Assembly: GCF_016925615.1 (NCBI RefSeq)
Contig: NZ_CP070499.1
Coordinates: 2,046,001 to 2,110,000 of the forward strand
From: Natronosporangium hydrolyticum
GTDB taxonomy: Bacteria > Actinomycetota > Actinomycetes > Mycobacteriales > Micromonosporaceae
Direction of reading: 5' to 3'
DNA: 64,000 bases
The notes below the pieces were generated by a model. It worked only from the letters and a program-made list of their open reading frames with translations. It was not told the DNA's origin and made no database searches. Of the stretch, positions 44,860-53,687 are shown piece after piece (the first letter of the stretch is position 1; the number at the start of each line of letters is the position of its first letter). The translations under genes and the position numbers were made by a program.

Positions 44860-45561
44860 TCAGCGGCCGCGGGTGGCGCCCTTCGGCGGCCGAATGTTGC
44901 GGGGGACCATCTCCTTCGGGATGGCGCCCTTCGGCATCCGAGGTCGCGCCGACAGCGCCTTCAAGCGCTTGTCCAGCGAGTTGACGTCCCGCCCGGACAT
45001 GCTCTTCGGCAGCTGCATCAGCTTGATCCGCAGCTTGCCCAGCGGGATCTCATTCTCCCCGTGGCCGAGGATGAAGTCGTGTAGCGGCGCCGAGCCGATC
45101 ACCTTCGACAGTCGCCGCTTCTCCTGACCGAGCATCGGCTTCAACCGCTGCCGGTCACCCTCGGCGAGCAGGATAACGCCGCGCCGGCTCAACACCAGGT
45201 GGATCATGTCCATCTGGGTGGTGGAGGAGATCGCCGGGGTCACCCGCCAGTCGCCCCGCATCCGTTCCACGATCGAGGCGGCGGCGCCCGGTTGCTGCTC
45301 GGCGGCCTTCATGAACACCTTGCTGGACCGCACGTTGAGCACGATCAGCAGCGCCAACAGGCTCGTCATCAGCCCCACCGGCAGCCACAACCACCCCAGC
45401 CCCGCCAGCAGGGCGAGGACCACCAGCGACATGGGTAGCAGGACCGCGGCAGCCGCCCACGGAACGAACCATTTGTCCTGCTTGGCGGTGAACTTGAAGA
45501 CCATCCCGATCTGCTTGAGACGGCCGAAGAACCCCACCTTCTCCTGCTCAGCCTTGGCCAT
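44860..45561 (-). CDS. DUF4191 membrane protein
   Basis: A 233-residue protein with two close membrane helices (PWAAAAVLLPMSLVVLALLA and WLPVGLMTSLLALLIVL, about 34-80), then a cytoplasmic domain of about 150 residues (SSKVFMKAAEQQPGAAASIV, TQMDMIHLVLSRRGVILLAE) and a basic tail (LSARPRMPKGAIPKEMVPRN). This is the DUF4191 family, which lies between lipA and glnA in mycobacteria and streptomycetes. Function unknown. The ATG is at 45561. In this genome lipA lies 7 kb away rather than next to it. Confidence 0.92.
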   Translation of the reverse strand: MAKAEQEKVGFFGRLKQIGMVFKFTAKQDKWFVPWAAAAVLLPMSLVVLALLAGLGWLWLPVGLMTSLLALLIVLNVRSSKVFMKAAEQQPGAAASIVERMRGDWRVTPAISSTTQMDMIHLVLSRRGVILLAEGDRQRLKPMLGQEKRRLSKVIGSAPLHDFILGHGENEIPLGKLRIKLMQLPKSMSGRDVNSLDKRLKALSARPRMPKGAIPKEMVPRNIRPPKGATRGR

Positions 45562-45633
45562 CCCGCCAGTCTAGCCGTGACCGCCCCACCAGCCGCCCAC
45601 CGCCCGCCGCTCTCTCCGGCCGACTTCCCGGCC

Positions 45634-45658
45634 GATCATGAGCCTGTCAGCCGACCCG
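45634..45658. repeat. half of a family-1 palindrome
   Basis: GATCATGAGCCTGTCAGCCG followed by ACCCG is a left arm like those at 52594 and 7717. No matching right arm follows; the sequence continues into GTTCGTGCCG and the end of the glycosyltransferase gene. It marks the junction between DUF4191 and the polysaccharide island. Confidence 0.7.
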
Positions 45659-45681
45659 TTCGTGCCGTGGCCGCGATGGCG

Positions 45682-47076
45682 TTACCTTCGAGTGTGCCCG
45701 CGCCGCGTGGGTTGGGTGTAGTAGCGGCGCCCGCGCACGAAGTCGATCAGGCCGGCCAGACAGGCGACGGACACCAGTTGGCGGTAGCCGAAGGTCTCGG
45801 ACAGCGCATAGGTCACCAGCCGGCTGGTCTCCGGCCCTGGTGCGTGCCGTCGATAGTCCGCCTCGGCCAGCGTCAGCGCGGCTAGCGAACCGCTGATGCT
45901 CAGCGAGATCGACACCGCCAGAAACAGCAGGAAGACCGGTAGCGACAGCACCCCGAGCAACGCTCCGACGATCACCGTCACCCAGGCCAACACCTCCACC
46001 GGCGGGCCTAGCAGCTCCAGCAGTAGGTACGGCATCGCGTAGCAGCCCAGCCGGCCGTAGCTGGGGCGGAACACCACTCGGCGGTGGCGCCAGATCGCCT
46101 CGGCCAGGCCGCGGTGCCAGCGCCGGCGCTGCCGCAGTAGCCCGCTGAGGGTGTCGGGGACCTCGGTCCAGCACACCGGGTCGGGCAGGAAGACGATGCG
46201 GCTCCGGCGGCCGGTTTCGCGGGCGAAGCGGTACAGGTGGATCACGATCTCGACGTCGTCGGCCGCGGTTTCGGTGTAGTAGCCGCCTACCTGCTCCACC
46301 AGGTCGCGGCGGAACAGCCCGAACGCGCCGGAGATGATCAGCACCGAGTCGGCCCCGCTCAGCGGTGTGCGCATCAGCAGGAACGACCGGAAATACTCGG
46401 CAATCTGGAGGCCGCTCACGTAGGTGTCGGGGAAGCCGACCGTGACCACCCGGCCGTGCTCCACCACCGAGCCGTTGACCGCCCGGACCATGCCGCCCGA
46501 GCCGATCACCGACGGGTCGGCAAGGACCGGCTGCATCGCTCTGAGTAGCGCCTCCGGCTCCAGGATCGCGTCACCGTCCACGGTAGCGAAGTAGGGGTAG
46601 CGGGCAGCGTTCACACCGGCGTTGAGCGCGTCCGCCTTTCCGGCCTCGGGCTTGCACATCAGCCACAGGTCCGGGTAGCGGCTGGAGAGGAAGCACGGCC
46701 CTACCGGACCGGTGGGAATAGCGTCCCGGCTGGCCCGCTGCGCGGGCACCAGCTCGAACTCGTCGATCAGCCGCTGCCTGGTCGAGTCGGTGGAGCCGCC
46801 TTCCACCACGATCACTTCGAACCTCGGATAGCGCAGGGCGAGCAACGACTGCACGGTATCCACGATGGCCGCTTCCTCATTGCGGGTCGGCACCAGGATC
46901 GACACACCGGGCGTCAGCTGCGAAGCGAACGCCTCCGGGGCGGTCGAGCGCCGCAGCTCCCGGCTGATGTCACGCAGTTTGCGTGCGGCCAGGATCGAGT
47001 TGAGCAGGTAGATGCCGTTGGTGACCAGGAAGGTGCTGAGCACGATGATGACGATGACCAGCAGTGCGGTAGTCAT
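45682..47076 (-). CDS. membrane glycosyltransferase, GT2 family
   Basis: A 464-residue processive-type glycosyltransferase. One N-terminal helix (LLVIVIIVLSTFLVTNGIYL) is followed by a cytoplasmic GT2 domain with VSILVPTRNEEAAIVDTVQS, VIVVEGGSTDSTR, KADALNAGVNAARYPYFATV, the DxD as VDGDAILEPE, the acceptor Asp in TAADDVEIVIHLYR, and RQRRRWHRGL (Q/RxxRW). Several C-terminal helices follow (VEVLAWVTVIVGALLGVLSL). This is the layout of NodC, IcaA and BcsA relatives that polymerise and export beta-linked sugars. It is 2 bases downstream of the HEAT gene in an operon led by a response regulator. Confidence 0.92.
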   Translation of the reverse strand: MTTALLVIVIIVLSTFLVTNGIYLLNSILAARKLRDISRELRRSTAPEAFASQLTPGVSILVPTRNEEAAIVDTVQSLLALRYPRFEVIVVEGGSTDSTRQRLIDEFELVPAQRASRDAIPTGPVGPCFLSSRYPDLWLMCKPEAGKADALNAGVNAARYPYFATVDGDAILEPEALLRAMQPVLADPSVIGSGGMVRAVNGSVVEHGRVVTVGFPDTYVSGLQIAEYFRSFLLMRTPLSGADSVLIISGAFGLFRRDLVEQVGGYYTETAADDVEIVIHLYRFARETGRRSRIVFLPDPVCWTEVPDTLSGLLRQRRRWHRGLAEAIWRHRRVVFRPSYGRLGCYAMPYLLLELLGPPVEVLAWVTVIVGALLGVLSLPVFLLFLAVSISLSISGSLAALTLAEADYRRHAPGPETSRLVTYALSETFGYRQLVSVACLAGLIDFVRGRRYYTQPTRRGHTRR

Positions 47077-47078
47077 CT

Positions 47079-48137
47079 CTACCCCTCGCTGCGCGTGCTG
47101 GCGGCGCCTACCCGACTGGCGGCCTCGGCGAGGTGCGGGCCGGAGTCTGGATCGGCCGCGGCCTCGAGCAGCCGCGCGCCGTCGGTACGCGCCACCGCGT
47201 TCGCCGCCGCCTGGGCGGGTTCGAACACATCCTGCCTGGCCTGCGCGAGCAGCTCGGGGAGAGCCCGCGGATCCCCGACCTCGCCGAGCGCGTCGGCGGC
47301 GGCCGCCCGTACCTCTGGTTCGGGATCCGACAGCCTCGCCAGCAGGGGTGGAAGCGCCTCGGCGTCTCCCAGCCGCCCCAGCGCCCGGCACGCCTGGGAG
47401 CGCACCTGCGGGGCCGGGTCGGTGAGCAACGGATAGACCCAGCCCGTGTCGTCGGCCGACCCGAGGACCCCGAATAGCTCTACCCCGCCGGCTCGGGCGC
47501 GCGGCTCCGGGTGGTGCAGCAACCACGAGAGCGTGGGCACGACCCCGGTTCGGATGTCGATCAGGATGGTGCCACCGAGCGGGTAGGGCAACCGGCCGGC
47601 CGCCATCGTCGACGCCAACGGTTCGACGGCCTGGCTGGCCCGCAGCCGACCCAGGCTGCGGGCGGCCGCGGCGACCACCTGCGGGTCGGCGTCGTCCAGC
47701 CGCTCGATCAAGGCCGGCACGGCCCGATTGGAGCAGGCGTCCCCGAGCACGTAGGCGGCCTCTGCCCGGCGCCAACCCCGGCGGGACGAGAGTAGTCGCA
47801 GCTCCCGGTCGACCAGCCCGACCGACTCGAAGTATGCGGCGATCTCCTCCCGGCTGGTGCCGGTGATCTGCCGGGAGAACTCCCACAGGACGCTGGCGAG
47901 AAGCGCGCTGTCCCTCGGCGGGAGCGGCGGCGGGAACTCCCCGTCCGTGATCAGCGCGGCGGCGAGCAGCCGCAGCTCGGGCAGGACGCGGTCGCGGTGA
48001 CGTTCCGCCGACAGTCGTGCCAGCCGCCGCACCGCCAAGGTGACCAGCAGCGCGGCCAGCGTCAGCAGGAGCACTATCAGGGCAACTGACAAGATGCGGG
48101 TCGGCATGCCCAGGAACCCCTGGCCTCCGGCGTCCAT
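47079..48137 (-). CDS. membrane-anchored HEAT-repeat protein
   Basis: A 352-residue protein with one N-terminal membrane helix (ILSVALIVLLLTLAALLVTL, about 14-35), a helical region, then about six HEAT repeats (about 115-320), for example AVPALIERLDDADPQVVAAA, WVYPLLTDPAPQVRSQACRA, LPPLLARLSDPEPEVRAAAA and ALPELLAQARQDVFEPAQAA. HEAT repeats are protein-binding scaffolds. Its ATG overlaps the stop of the response regulator gene, and it ends 2 bases before the glycosyltransferase start. It probably couples signal input to assembly or activity of the glycan synthase at the membrane. Confidence 0.85.
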   Translation of the reverse strand: MDAGGQGFLGMPTRILSVALIVLLLTLAALLVTLAVRRLARLSAERHRDRVLPELRLLAAALITDGEFPPPLPPRDSALLASVLWEFSRQITGTSREEIAAYFESVGLVDRELRLLSSRRGWRRAEAAYVLGDACSNRAVPALIERLDDADPQVVAAAARSLGRLRASQAVEPLASTMAAGRLPYPLGGTILIDIRTGVVPTLSWLLHHPEPRARAGGVELFGVLGSADDTGWVYPLLTDPAPQVRSQACRALGRLGDAEALPPLLARLSDPEPEVRAAAADALGEVGDPRALPELLAQARQDVFEPAQAAANAVARTDGARLLEAAADPDSGPHLAEAASRVGAASTRSEG

Positions 48138-48511
48138 CAGCCTCCGGTCCGGGCTATCGCTGCGTTGACTCTGCTCACCAGCTCTCGTGGGCTGAAGGGT
48201 TTCACGATGTAGTCGGTGGCGCCACGCTCGAAGCCCAGTTCGATATCGCCCTCGAGGGTCTTGGCGGTGAGCATGATGACCGGCAGCTGGGCGGTCTGCT
48301 CGGAGGCGCGGATCTCGGCCAGCACATCAAGACCGGACAGACCCGGCATCAGGATATCGAGCAACACCAGGTCGGGCGGTGTGTCGCGGATCCGGCCAAG
48401 GGCGGACTCGCCGTCGGCGGCGGTATCGACCTCGAAGCCCGAGCGAGTCAGCCGAAAGGAGATCAACTGCACAATTCCAGGGTCATCATCCACCACAAGG
48501 ATTCGTGACAT
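48137..48511 (-). CDS. single-domain response regulator
   Basis: A 124-residue receiver domain with no output domain. The phospho-acceptor is Asp52 in VLLDILMPG. The acidic pocket is DDD at 8-10, the switch Thr is in VIMLTAKTLEGD, and the Lys is in IVKPFSPREL. It likely works by protein contact with a partner, for example the HEAT protein or a kinase, rather than by binding DNA. It is first in a three-gene minus-strand operon and is divergent from the sugar epimerase gene at 48653, sharing a 141-base promoter region. Confidence 0.94.
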   Translation of the reverse strand: MSRILVVDDDPGIVQLISFRLTRSGFEVDTAADGESALGRIRDTPPDLVLLDILMPGLSGLDVLAEIRASEQTAQLPVIMLTAKTLEGDIELGFERGATDYIVKPFSPRELVSRVNAAIARTGG

Positions 48512-48652
48512 TCCCCTACCACCTCCAGCTGGTGGTGGCCCCTCGGCTTCAGGCGCGATAGTCCTTCATTATCCAGCTTTCTCGTCCTATAGCACGACAA
48601 GTTCTAGCGTAGCCGCAGTAGGGTGGAGGAAACCGCCGGTTCGGGGGTTGCG

Positions 48653-49660
48653 ATGTCGAAAGTCATGGTGACGGGCGGCGCGGGTTTCATCGGGCGCTAC
48701 TTGACTGCGGCGCTGTTGGCTCGCGGTGACTCGGTAGTGGTGGTGGACGATTTCACCACCTCGGACGCGGCTCGCCTGGCGGAGTTCCGCCACCAACCCG
48801 GGCTCACGCTCCAGGAAGGCAGCGTCCTGGACCAGTCGCTGGTCGAGCAGGTCAGCGCCGAGTGCGACTGGACCGCCCACCTCGCCGCTGCGGTCGGGGT
48901 CCGCCGGATCCTCGACCGGCCCCTGGCGTCACTGCGTGGCAACGTGCTCGGCACCGAGCATGTGCTCGCCGCCGCACAGCGGCACCACCATCAGCGGGTG
49001 CTGCTCACCTCCACCTCAGAGGTGTACGGGCGCAACACCGGCACCCTCTACGAGGACGCGGACCGGCTGCTGGGGCCGACCACGGTCAGCCGCTGGAGCT
49101 ACAGCGCCGGCAAGACGGTGGACGAGTTCCTCGCCTTCGGCTACTGGCGCGAACTGGGCCTGCCGGTGATCGTGGCGCGACTGTTCAACACCGTCGGGCC
49201 CGGGCAGTCGTCGGCGTACGGGGCCGTGCTGCCCCGGTTCGCGGCGCAGGCGTTGGCGGGGGAGGACCTGACGGTCTACGGCGATGGTCGACAGACCCGG
49301 TCGTTCTGCTACGTCACCGACGTCGTAGCGGCGCTGCTCGCGCTGACCGACCAACCGGCAGCGGTGGGGGTGCCGGTCAACGTGGGCTCCGAGGAGGAGG
49401 TCACCATCCTGGACCTGGCGCACCGGGTTCTCCGTGCCGCCGGATCCGCCAGCTCGGTGCGGTTCGTGGATTTCCAGGCCGCCCACCCGGATGGCTTCGA
49501 GGAGGTGCCGCGCCGTCGGCCGGAGACCAGCCGGGTGCGGGAGCTGACGGGCTGGCGCCCCCGTTATGACCTGGACGCGATCATCGAGGCGGTGCTGGAG
49601 CACGAACGTCACCGCACCGGCCAACTGGCGCAGGGGGGAGTGTCGGGACATGGAGAATGA
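48653..49660 (+). CDS. NAD-dependent sugar epimerase/dehydratase (extended SDR)
   Basis: A 335-residue enzyme from the ATG at 48653. NAD-binding MVTGGAGFIGRYLTAALLAR, acidic residue after strand 2 (VVVVDDFTTSD), catalytic STSEVYG with Ser and SYSAGKTVDEFLAFGYW with the YxxxK pair, substrate region RLFNTVGPGQ and RSFCYVTDVV. It is close to UDP-glucose 4-epimerases and UDP-glucuronate decarboxylases. Its 3' end overlaps the UDP-sugar dehydrogenase gene by 11 bases, so a UDP-glucuronate or UDP-N-acetyl-sugar derivative is the likely product for the adjacent glycosyltransferase. Confidence 0.92.
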   Translation: MSKVMVTGGAGFIGRYLTAALLARGDSVVVVDDFTTSDAARLAEFRHQPGLTLQEGSVLDQSLVEQVSAECDWTAHLAAAVGVRRILDRPLASLRGNVLGTEHVLAAAQRHHHQRVLLTSTSEVYGRNTGTLYEDADRLLGPTTVSRWSYSAGKTVDEFLAFGYWRELGLPVIVARLFNTVGPGQSSAYGAVLPRFAAQALAGEDLTVYGDGRQTRSFCYVTDVVAALLALTDQPAAVGVPVNVGSEEEVTILDLAHRVLRAAGSASSVRFVDFQAAHPDGFEEVPRRRPETSRVRELTGWRPRYDLDAIIEAVLEHERHRTGQLAQGGVSGHGE

Positions 49661-50918
49661 GCCGACCCGGGTGGTCGTGGTCGGTCAGGGGTACGTGGGG
49701 CTCCCGCTGGCCGTCCGTGCGGTGGAGTGCGGCTACGACGTAGTCGGGCTCGAGTTGGACCACGATCGGGTCAAGCAGATTACCGCCAGCGAGTCGTTCA
49801 CCGACGACATCTCCGATGCTGAGCTGGCGGAGGTCAACGCCACTGGCCGGTACCGGGTGACCACCGATCCGAACGACTGCGGTGTGTTCCAGGTCGCGCT
49901 GATCACCGTGCCGACACCATTGAGCGAGGGGATCCCCGACCTCTCGTTCATCCGGGAGGCTGCCACCGTCCTCGCCGGCTGTCTGCGCCCGGGCGCCCTC
50001 GTGGTGCTGGAGTCCACTACCTACCCCGGCACCACCGAGGAGATTGTGCGCCCGATCCTGGAAGCGGGTTCCGGCCTGCGGGCGGATCTCGACTTCTCGC
50101 TGGGGTTCAGCCCGGAGCGGATCGACCCTGGCCGGGATCGGGGCCCGTTCTGGCAGACCCCGAAGGTGATCTCCGGAGTGGGCGCCGCATCGCTGCGCGC
50201 AGTCGAGGCGTTCTACCGGACGATTGTCGAGGAAGTGGTTTCGGTCAGCAGCACCCAGGTCGCGGAGATGACGAAGCTGCTGGAGAACACCTTCCGGCAC
50301 ACGAACATCGCGTTGATGAACGAGATCGCGATGCTCGCCAGCGACCTCGATGTCGATGTCTGGGAAGCGATCGACGCCGCCGCCACCAAGCCGTACGGGT
50401 TCATGAAATTCGTGCCGGGGCCGGGGGTCGGGGGCCACTGCCTCCCGATTGACCCCTCTTACCTGGACTGGTGGGTGATGCGTCGCTTGAACGTGCACCT
50501 GCGGTTCGTCAACCTGGCCAACGAGATCAACACCGGGATGCCCGGCTATGTGGTGGGTCGGGTCTTCGGTGCCCTCAACGCCGCCGGACGGGCGGTGCGT
50601 GGCGCCCGGATTCTGTTGGTCGGGCTCGCCTACAAGGCGAATACCAGCGATGTCCGGGAGTCGGCCTCATTTGCGGTCGCCGAGCGGCTGCTGAGGTTCG
50701 GGGCCGACGTGCACGCCTGCGACCCGCGGGTCGGCGAGGTTGACCTGGACGAGCGGGTCGCTCGGGTCCAGCTGACCCGGGAGGAGCTGCTCTCCGCCGA
50801 TCTGGTGGTGATCCTGACCGACCACGACGACTTCGACTACGACCTGATCGCCGACAGCGCCCGGCGGGTCCTGGATACTCGGCACCGGGTCCACGGCCGG
50901 CAAGTGGAGTACCTCTAG
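49650..50918 (+). CDS. UDP-glucose/UDP-N-acetyl-sugar 6-dehydrogenase
   Basis: A 422-residue enzyme that oxidises the C6 alcohol of a nucleotide sugar to an acid, using two NAD+. The ATG at 49650 follows GGGGGGAG. Motifs are VVVVGQGYVGLPLAV (NAD), ITVPTPLSEG, LESTTYPGTTEEIV, FSPERIDPGR, MTKLLENTFRHTNIALMNEI, the catalytic Cys in GPGVGGHCLPIDPSYL and LLVGLAYKANTSDVRES. These fit the WbpA/UDP-GlcNAc dehydrogenase branch better than UDP-glucose dehydrogenase, because of FSPERIDPGR and IDPSYL. It ends at bases shared with the stop of the convergent kinase gene. Confidence 0.94.
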   Translation: MENEPTRVVVVGQGYVGLPLAVRAVECGYDVVGLELDHDRVKQITASESFTDDISDAELAEVNATGRYRVTTDPNDCGVFQVALITVPTPLSEGIPDLSFIREAATVLAGCLRPGALVVLESTTYPGTTEEIVRPILEAGSGLRADLDFSLGFSPERIDPGRDRGPFWQTPKVISGVGAASLRAVEAFYRTIVEEVVSVSSTQVAEMTKLLENTFRHTNIALMNEIAMLASDLDVDVWEAIDAAATKPYGFMKFVPGPGVGGHCLPIDPSYLDWWVMRRLNVHLRFVNLANEINTGMPGYVVGRVFGALNAAGRAVRGARILLVGLAYKANTSDVRESASFAVAERLLRFGADVHACDPRVGEVDLDERVARVQLTREELLSADLVVILTDHDDFDYDLIADSARRVLDTRHRVHGRQVEYL

Positions 50919-52495
50919 CCGCGCTCGGACTCGTCGCGGTCGGGGCTGCCGTACCGGGGGAGGCCGAAGGAGACGGTGGTGCCGCGACCCTCCTCGGAGT
51001 CGAGGTCGATCCAGCCGTGGTGCTGGTCGATGATCTCCTTGCAGATGGCCAGCCCGAGCCCGACCCCCTGACTCGCCCGCTGTCGGGCGGCCGCGCCGCG
51101 GCGGAACCGCAGGAACGCCTTCGCTTGCTCGCTGTTCGGGATCCCGATCCCGGTGTCGCGTACCTTGACTACTACTTCGCCGTCCGTCGCTTCCGTGGAG
51201 ACCGTGATTGAACCGCCGGACGGAGTAAATTTGATAGCGTTCAATACTAGGTCGGTCAGAGCCCGGCCGAGCTGGTCGCGGTCCGCGGTTACCAGTGGCA
51301 GATCATCGGGGACAATGATAGTCAGCTGGTGCCCCAGCGGCTCGTACACCCGTTGAAGTGTGTGGAGCGCTCGATAGACCACCTCCGCGAGCCGGACCGG
51401 ACGGAGGGTCACGTTGAACCCGCCGCGGTCGATCTGGAACACAGTCAGCAGGTCCATGATGGTCGCCTGGAGCCGGCTGCCGGCCCGGCTCATCGTCGCC
51501 AGCAGCTGCTGCTCCTCCGGGCCGAGGCTACCCTCGGAGTCCTCCACCAATGTCTCGATGGTGCCGTTGATCAGGGACAGCGGGGAGCGCAGTTCATGGC
51601 TGACTGCTTCGATGAACTTCGCCTTCATCTCGTTGAGCTCGCGGAAATCGAGGATGTCCCGTTCGAGGTCAGCGGCTTGGTCCCGCAGCTTGGCGCGAGC
51701 GGTGCGGAGCTCAGCCTCGACCCGCTTCTTCTGCTCGGTGATGTCGGTGAGGATCCCGCCGACCGCCTCGCCGGGATCCCCGTCGTCGTTCTCCAACCGG
51801 ATCGGGTACCGCACCGACAGGTAGATTCGCCGGTCAGCACCGTGGCCGAACTCCTCCGGCCGGCCCTCGGCCGGCCGATCGGGGCGGACTTGGTTCAGCG
51901 CGGTGAGCCGGTCCGCCAGCGGCGCGGCGACTAGCTCCCGGTCGGTCCGCCCGAGCGCGGTGCCCTCTGCGACCCCCAGGAGTTGTTCCATCCGCCCGTT
52001 CGCGATGACGTACCGACCAGCGCCATCCTTGGCATAGATAGCCGATGGTGCATTGTCCACCACCCCATTGAGTAGGAGCGTGGCGCGCCGCTCAGCGCGA
52101 CCAGCGCGCCGCCGGCTGGCCCGCAACTGCTGTTCGGCGAGCGCGTGCTCGACCGCCGGCCCCAGCCGGGAGAGCCGGTCCTTGAGTAGGTAGTCGATCG
52201 CGCCGCGGCGCAGGCACTCGACACACGCCTCCTCGTTCATCACCTCGCTCACCACGATCAACGGGATGTCGAGATCGCTGTCGTCGAGCATGGTGAGCGC
52301 ATCGAGCGCATCCAATCCAGGCAGCGCAAAGTCGGACAGTATGATGTCAGGTCGATGCGCCAGCCCGGCCTGGAACGCGTCGAAGGTGTCGACCCGGGTC
52401 CAGTTGCATTCGATCCCCGCCCGGCGCAGCTCCAACACCAGTGCTTGGGCGTCGTCGGGATTGTCCTCCAGAATCAGGACCTGAAGTCTCGACAT
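50915..52495 (-). CDS. receiver-PAS-histidine kinase hybrid sensor
   Basis: A 526-residue soluble kinase with no membrane segment. The N-terminal receiver domain (phospho-Asp55 in IILSDFALPG) precedes a PAS domain (about 145-260; IYAKDGAGRYVIANGRMEQL and GGILTDITEQKK), a short coiled coil, the HisKA H-box FIEAVSHELRSPLSLINGTI (His about 300) and an HATPase with LVLNAIKFTPSGG, VKVRDTGIGIP and GVGLGLAICKEII. A receiver placed before the sensor domain suggests it also takes phosphate from another kinase. It lies beside the island with the stand-alone response regulator at 48137, its likely partner. The ATG at 52495 was chosen over upstream frame. Confidence 0.93.
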   Translation of the reverse strand: MSRLQVLILEDNPDDAQALVLELRRAGIECNWTRVDTFDAFQAGLAHRPDIILSDFALPGLDALDALTMLDDSDLDIPLIVVSEVMNEEACVECLRRGAIDYLLKDRLSRLGPAVEHALAEQQLRASRRRAGRAERRATLLLNGVVDNAPSAIYAKDGAGRYVIANGRMEQLLGVAEGTALGRTDRELVAAPLADRLTALNQVRPDRPAEGRPEEFGHGADRRIYLSVRYPIRLENDDGDPGEAVGGILTDITEQKKRVEAELRTARAKLRDQAADLERDILDFRELNEMKAKFIEAVSHELRSPLSLINGTIETLVEDSEGSLGPEEQQLLATMSRAGSRLQATIMDLLTVFQIDRGGFNVTLRPVRLAEVVYRALHTLQRVYEPLGHQLTIIVPDDLPLVTADRDQLGRALTDLVLNAIKFTPSGGSITVSTEATDGEVVVKVRDTGIGIPNSEQAKAFLRFRRGAAARQRASQGVGLGLAICKEIIDQHHGWIDLDSEEGRGTTVSFGLPRYGSPDRDESERG

Positions 52496-52593
52496 CGCGT
52501 GCTCCGGCCGATTAGTGGGCGGCCTGCTCCATCTCCCCACGCTACTCCGGCGCTGGTTCTGCGCACCAGAAATGAGCTCGTTTGACCAGCGCC

Positions 52594-52648
52594 GATCATG
52601 AGCCTGTAAGCAGACACGCCGAGCGTGTCCGCTCAAAGGCTCATGATC
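52594..52648. repeat. 55-bp palindrome, family 1 (downstream of lipA)
   Basis: Arms of 26 bases around CGA. The ends are GATCATGAGC and GCTCATGATC and the core is GACACGC/GCGTGTC, with three mismatches in the middle (TGTAAGCA against CGCTCAAA). It lies 6 bases past the lipA stop and upstream of the kinase gene on the same strand. Confidence 0.9.
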
Positions 52649-52654
52649 GGCTGC

Positions 52655-53596
52655 TCAACAAAGCTCGGGGAGCTGCTCGCGGGCCTGTTTCGCCTGCTGG
52701 TAGAGCCGGCCGGCCCGGTACGACGAGCGCACCAGCGGGCCGCTCATCACCCCGGCGAACCCGATCTCCTCTGCTTCGGCGGCGAAGGCCACGAACTCCT
52801 CCGGCTTCACCCACCGGGCCACCGGGTGGTGGCGCGGGCTCGGCCGCAGATACTGTGTGATGGTGATCAGCTCGCAGCCGGCCGCGTGCAGATCCCGCAG
52901 CGCCGCCGACACCTCCGCCGGCTCCTCACCCAGGCCGAGGATCAGGTTCGACTTGGTGACCAGCCCGGCCTCTCGGGCCTTGGTGATCACCTCAAGCGAG
53001 CGTTCGTAGGTGAAGGCTGGGCGGATCCGGCGGAAGATCCGCGGCACCGTCTCGACGTTGTGGGCGAGCACCTCCGGCCGCGCCCCGAAGACCTCCGCCA
53101 GCTGATCCGGCTTGGCGTCGAAGTCGGGGATCAGCAGCTCCACCCCGCAGCCCGGGACCGAGTCGTGGATCTGCCGCACCGTCTCGGCGTAGAGCCAGGC
53201 CCCGCCGTCGGGCAGGTCGTCCCTGGCCACCCCGGTGATGGTGGCGTAGCGCAGCTGCATGGTCGCCACCGACTCGGCCACCCGGCGCGGCTCGTCGGCG
53301 TCGAACTCGGCCGGCTTGCCGGTGTCGATCTGGCAGAAGTCGCAGCGCCGGGTGCACTGGTCGCCGCCGATCAGGAAGGTCGCCTCCCGGTCCTCCCAAC
53401 ACTCGAAGATGTTGGGGCAGCCGGCCTCCTGGCAGACCGTGTGCAGGCCCTCCTTGGCGACCAGCGAACGCAGCTGTGCGTACTCCGGGCCCATGGTGGC
53501 CTTGACCTTGATCCACGGCGGTTTGCGCTCGATTGGGGTGGCCGCGTTGCGCGCCTCGACTCGTAGCAGGCGCCGGCCTTCAGGTGCGACGGTCAC
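52655..53596 (-). CDS. lipA: lipoyl synthase
   Basis: A 313-residue radical SAM enzyme that inserts two sulfurs into octanoyl groups on lipoate-dependent enzymes. The GTG is at 53596 ([20 protein letters not shown]). The auxiliary cluster Cys are in [20 protein letters not shown] and the radical SAM CX3CX2C is [11 protein letters not shown]. Further motifs are [20 protein letters not shown] and GLGEEPAEV. The conserved C-terminal RSSYRAGR supplies the last cluster ligand Ser. It works with LipB (54386); in this genome a DHFR-like gene lies between them. Confidence 0.97.
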   Translation of the reverse strand: MTVAPEGRRLLRVEARNAATPIERKPPWIKVKATMGPEYAQLRSLVAKEGLHTVCQEAGCPNIFECWEDREATFLIGGDQCTRRCDFCQIDTGKPAEFDADEPRRVAESVATMQLRYATITGVARDDLPDGGAWLYAETVRQIHDSVPGCGVELLIPDFDAKPDQLAEVFGARPEVLAHNVETVPRIFRRIRPAFTYERSLEVITKAREAGLVTKSNLILGLGEEPAEVSAALRDLHAAGCELITITQYLRPSPRHHPVARWVKPEEFVAFAAEAEEIGFAGVMSGPLVRSSYRAGRLYQQAKQAREQLPELC

Positions 53597-53687
53597 CCCC
53601 CTACCGTACGCGGCAGGAAAATCGGGTGCCCGTGCGCTCGGTCACGCCATACCCCGCAACGGCGACGAGCCCCGGCGGGGACCAGGG

